NCBI RefSeq assembly: GCF_019931755.1
Contig: NZ_CP082918.1
Span: forward strand, 1,592,001 to 1,656,000
Source: Sutcliffiella horikoshii
GTDB lineage: Bacteria; Bacillota; Bacilli; Bacillales; Bacillaceae_I
Reading direction: 5' to 3'
DNA length: 64,000 bases
This document shows, in pieces, positions 63,574 to 64,000 of the stretch. The first letter of the stretch is position 1, and each line of letters starts with the position of its first letter. Made by a program: the position numbers and the translations under genes. The notes beneath the pieces are model-generated. The model had not been told where the DNA came from. It did not search any database and saw only the letters and a list, made by a program, of their open reading frames with translations.

Positions 63574-64000
63574 ATGATATCTAAAAAGCGAGTAAAAACG
63601 TTGACGAAAATCGCGATTGTTCCGCTGCTAATCTACCTCATCATCGTACACTCTCTCATCTATCAGACTGCCAAACAGGAACCTCCCAAAAATGTGGATT
63701 ACCTGATAGTCCTTGGAGCACGGGTGAAGGGGGAAGTGATGACGAAGGCACTGTTATTCAGGGTGGAAGCCGCGCTTGAGTACCTTAAGGAGAATCCAAA
63801 TACTAAAGTCATCGCATCAGGCGGGCAGGGGCCAGGAGAAGATATTACGGAAGCTGAGGCAATGAGAAGATACTTTGTAGAACATGGCATTGATGAGGAC
63901 AGAATCATTTTGGAAGACCGATCGACTACCACTTTCGAAAATCTCTCCTTTTCAAAAGCTCTAATGGAAGACGGTGCCTCCGTTGCCATTGTGAGCAATG
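63574..64000 (+). CDS. YdcF/ElyC-like DUF218 membrane protein (C-terminus outside window)
   Basis: The frame from ATG 63574 runs open to the window end (142 codons). It has an N-terminal signal-anchor (IAIVPLLIYLIIVHSLIY) and the DUF218 core: VDYLIVLGARVKGE, ASGGQGPGEDITEAEAM and EDRSTTTFENLSFSKAL. DUF218 proteins (YdcF, SanA, ElyC) affect envelope integrity; the biochemical activity is unclear. AAGGAAA lies upstream. Confidence 0.85.
   Translation, partial: MISKKRVKTLTKIAIVPLLIYLIIVHSLIYQTAKQEPPKNVDYLIVLGARVKGEVMTKALLFRVEAALEYLKENPNTKVIASGGQGPGEDITEAEAMRRYFVEHGIDEDRIILEDRSTTTFENLSFSKALMEDGASVAIVSN

Noticed and set aside
63699..63998. 99-codon minus-strand frame
   Set aside because: It overlaps the clearly conserved DUF218 gene on the plus strand, which runs off the window end.

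Overview
The window looks like a chromosome segment from a low-GC Bacillaceae species (Bacillus or a close relative). The evidence is the type VIIb secretion operon in yukE-yukD-yukC-yukBA-yueB-yueC order, an ilv-leu operon with CodY-like and cre-like sites, a SpoIIP-like protein, Fur-like and Zur-like boxes, an RsbR-type stressosome protein, strong AGGAGG ribosome sites and many U-tailed hairpin terminators. No rRNA, tRNA, prophage, insertion sequence or CRISPR array was seen.

Layout. 1-2.8 kb: a cut-off RsbR paralogue and a D-2-hydroxyacid dehydrogenase on the minus strand, then a HADH-II-like SDR behind a sigma-54 promoter. 3.1-7.3 kb: an AT-rich cassette of two paralogous lipoproteins and a 677-aa protein with an N-terminal GHSLGG lipase domain and a C-terminal helical domain, then a small helical protein. 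7.4-17.1 kb: a complete type VIIb secretion operon. 17.2-27.9 kb: a CBS-CBS-PAS-AAA-Fis sigma-54 activator, a small membrane protein, and a six-gene acyl-CoA operon (three ligases, dehydrogenase, thiolase, CoA-transferase) behind a second sigma-54 promoter. 28-39 kb: single genes (NAD(P)-binding proteins, GNATs, DksA-like, BCS1-like AAA, MFS, patatin) and a Fur-controlled iron-siderophore pair. 39-51.6 kb: ilvA and the ilvE-D-B-H-C-leuA-B-C-D operon with a ykkC-class (probably ppGpp) riboswitch leader. 52.4-64 kb: mixed genes, including a lipoprotein, CdsA-like protein, nucleoside hydrolase, sugar acetyltransferase, GT2 enzyme, COG0523 GTPase behind a Zur box, SpoIIP-like protein, nucleotidyltransferase, YhfK-like protein and a truncated YdcF-like protein.

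How genes work together. The lipase cassette directly upstream of the secretion genes resembles the reverse-domain type VII lipase toxin of Staphylococcus (lipase first, targeting domain last, lipoprotein immunity). A composition break inside the lipase gene suggests that the toxin half and the lipoproteins were acquired together. The SDR at 2.0 kb and the operon at 19.6 kb share a -24/-12 promoter and a similar upstream dyad, with the distance to the promoter differing by 21 bp. This suggests one regulon run by the activator at 17.2 kb, and the SDR could supply a step the operon lacks.

Intergenic repeats are unusually rich. Three tandem arrays have an exact 52-bp period; two are homologous hairpin arrays and the third is largely unrelated in sequence. 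Two arrays have an exact 21-bp period. Three copies of a GC-rich element have co-varying helices, one of them between leuB and leuC. Function assignments rest on motif reading only; no database search was run.
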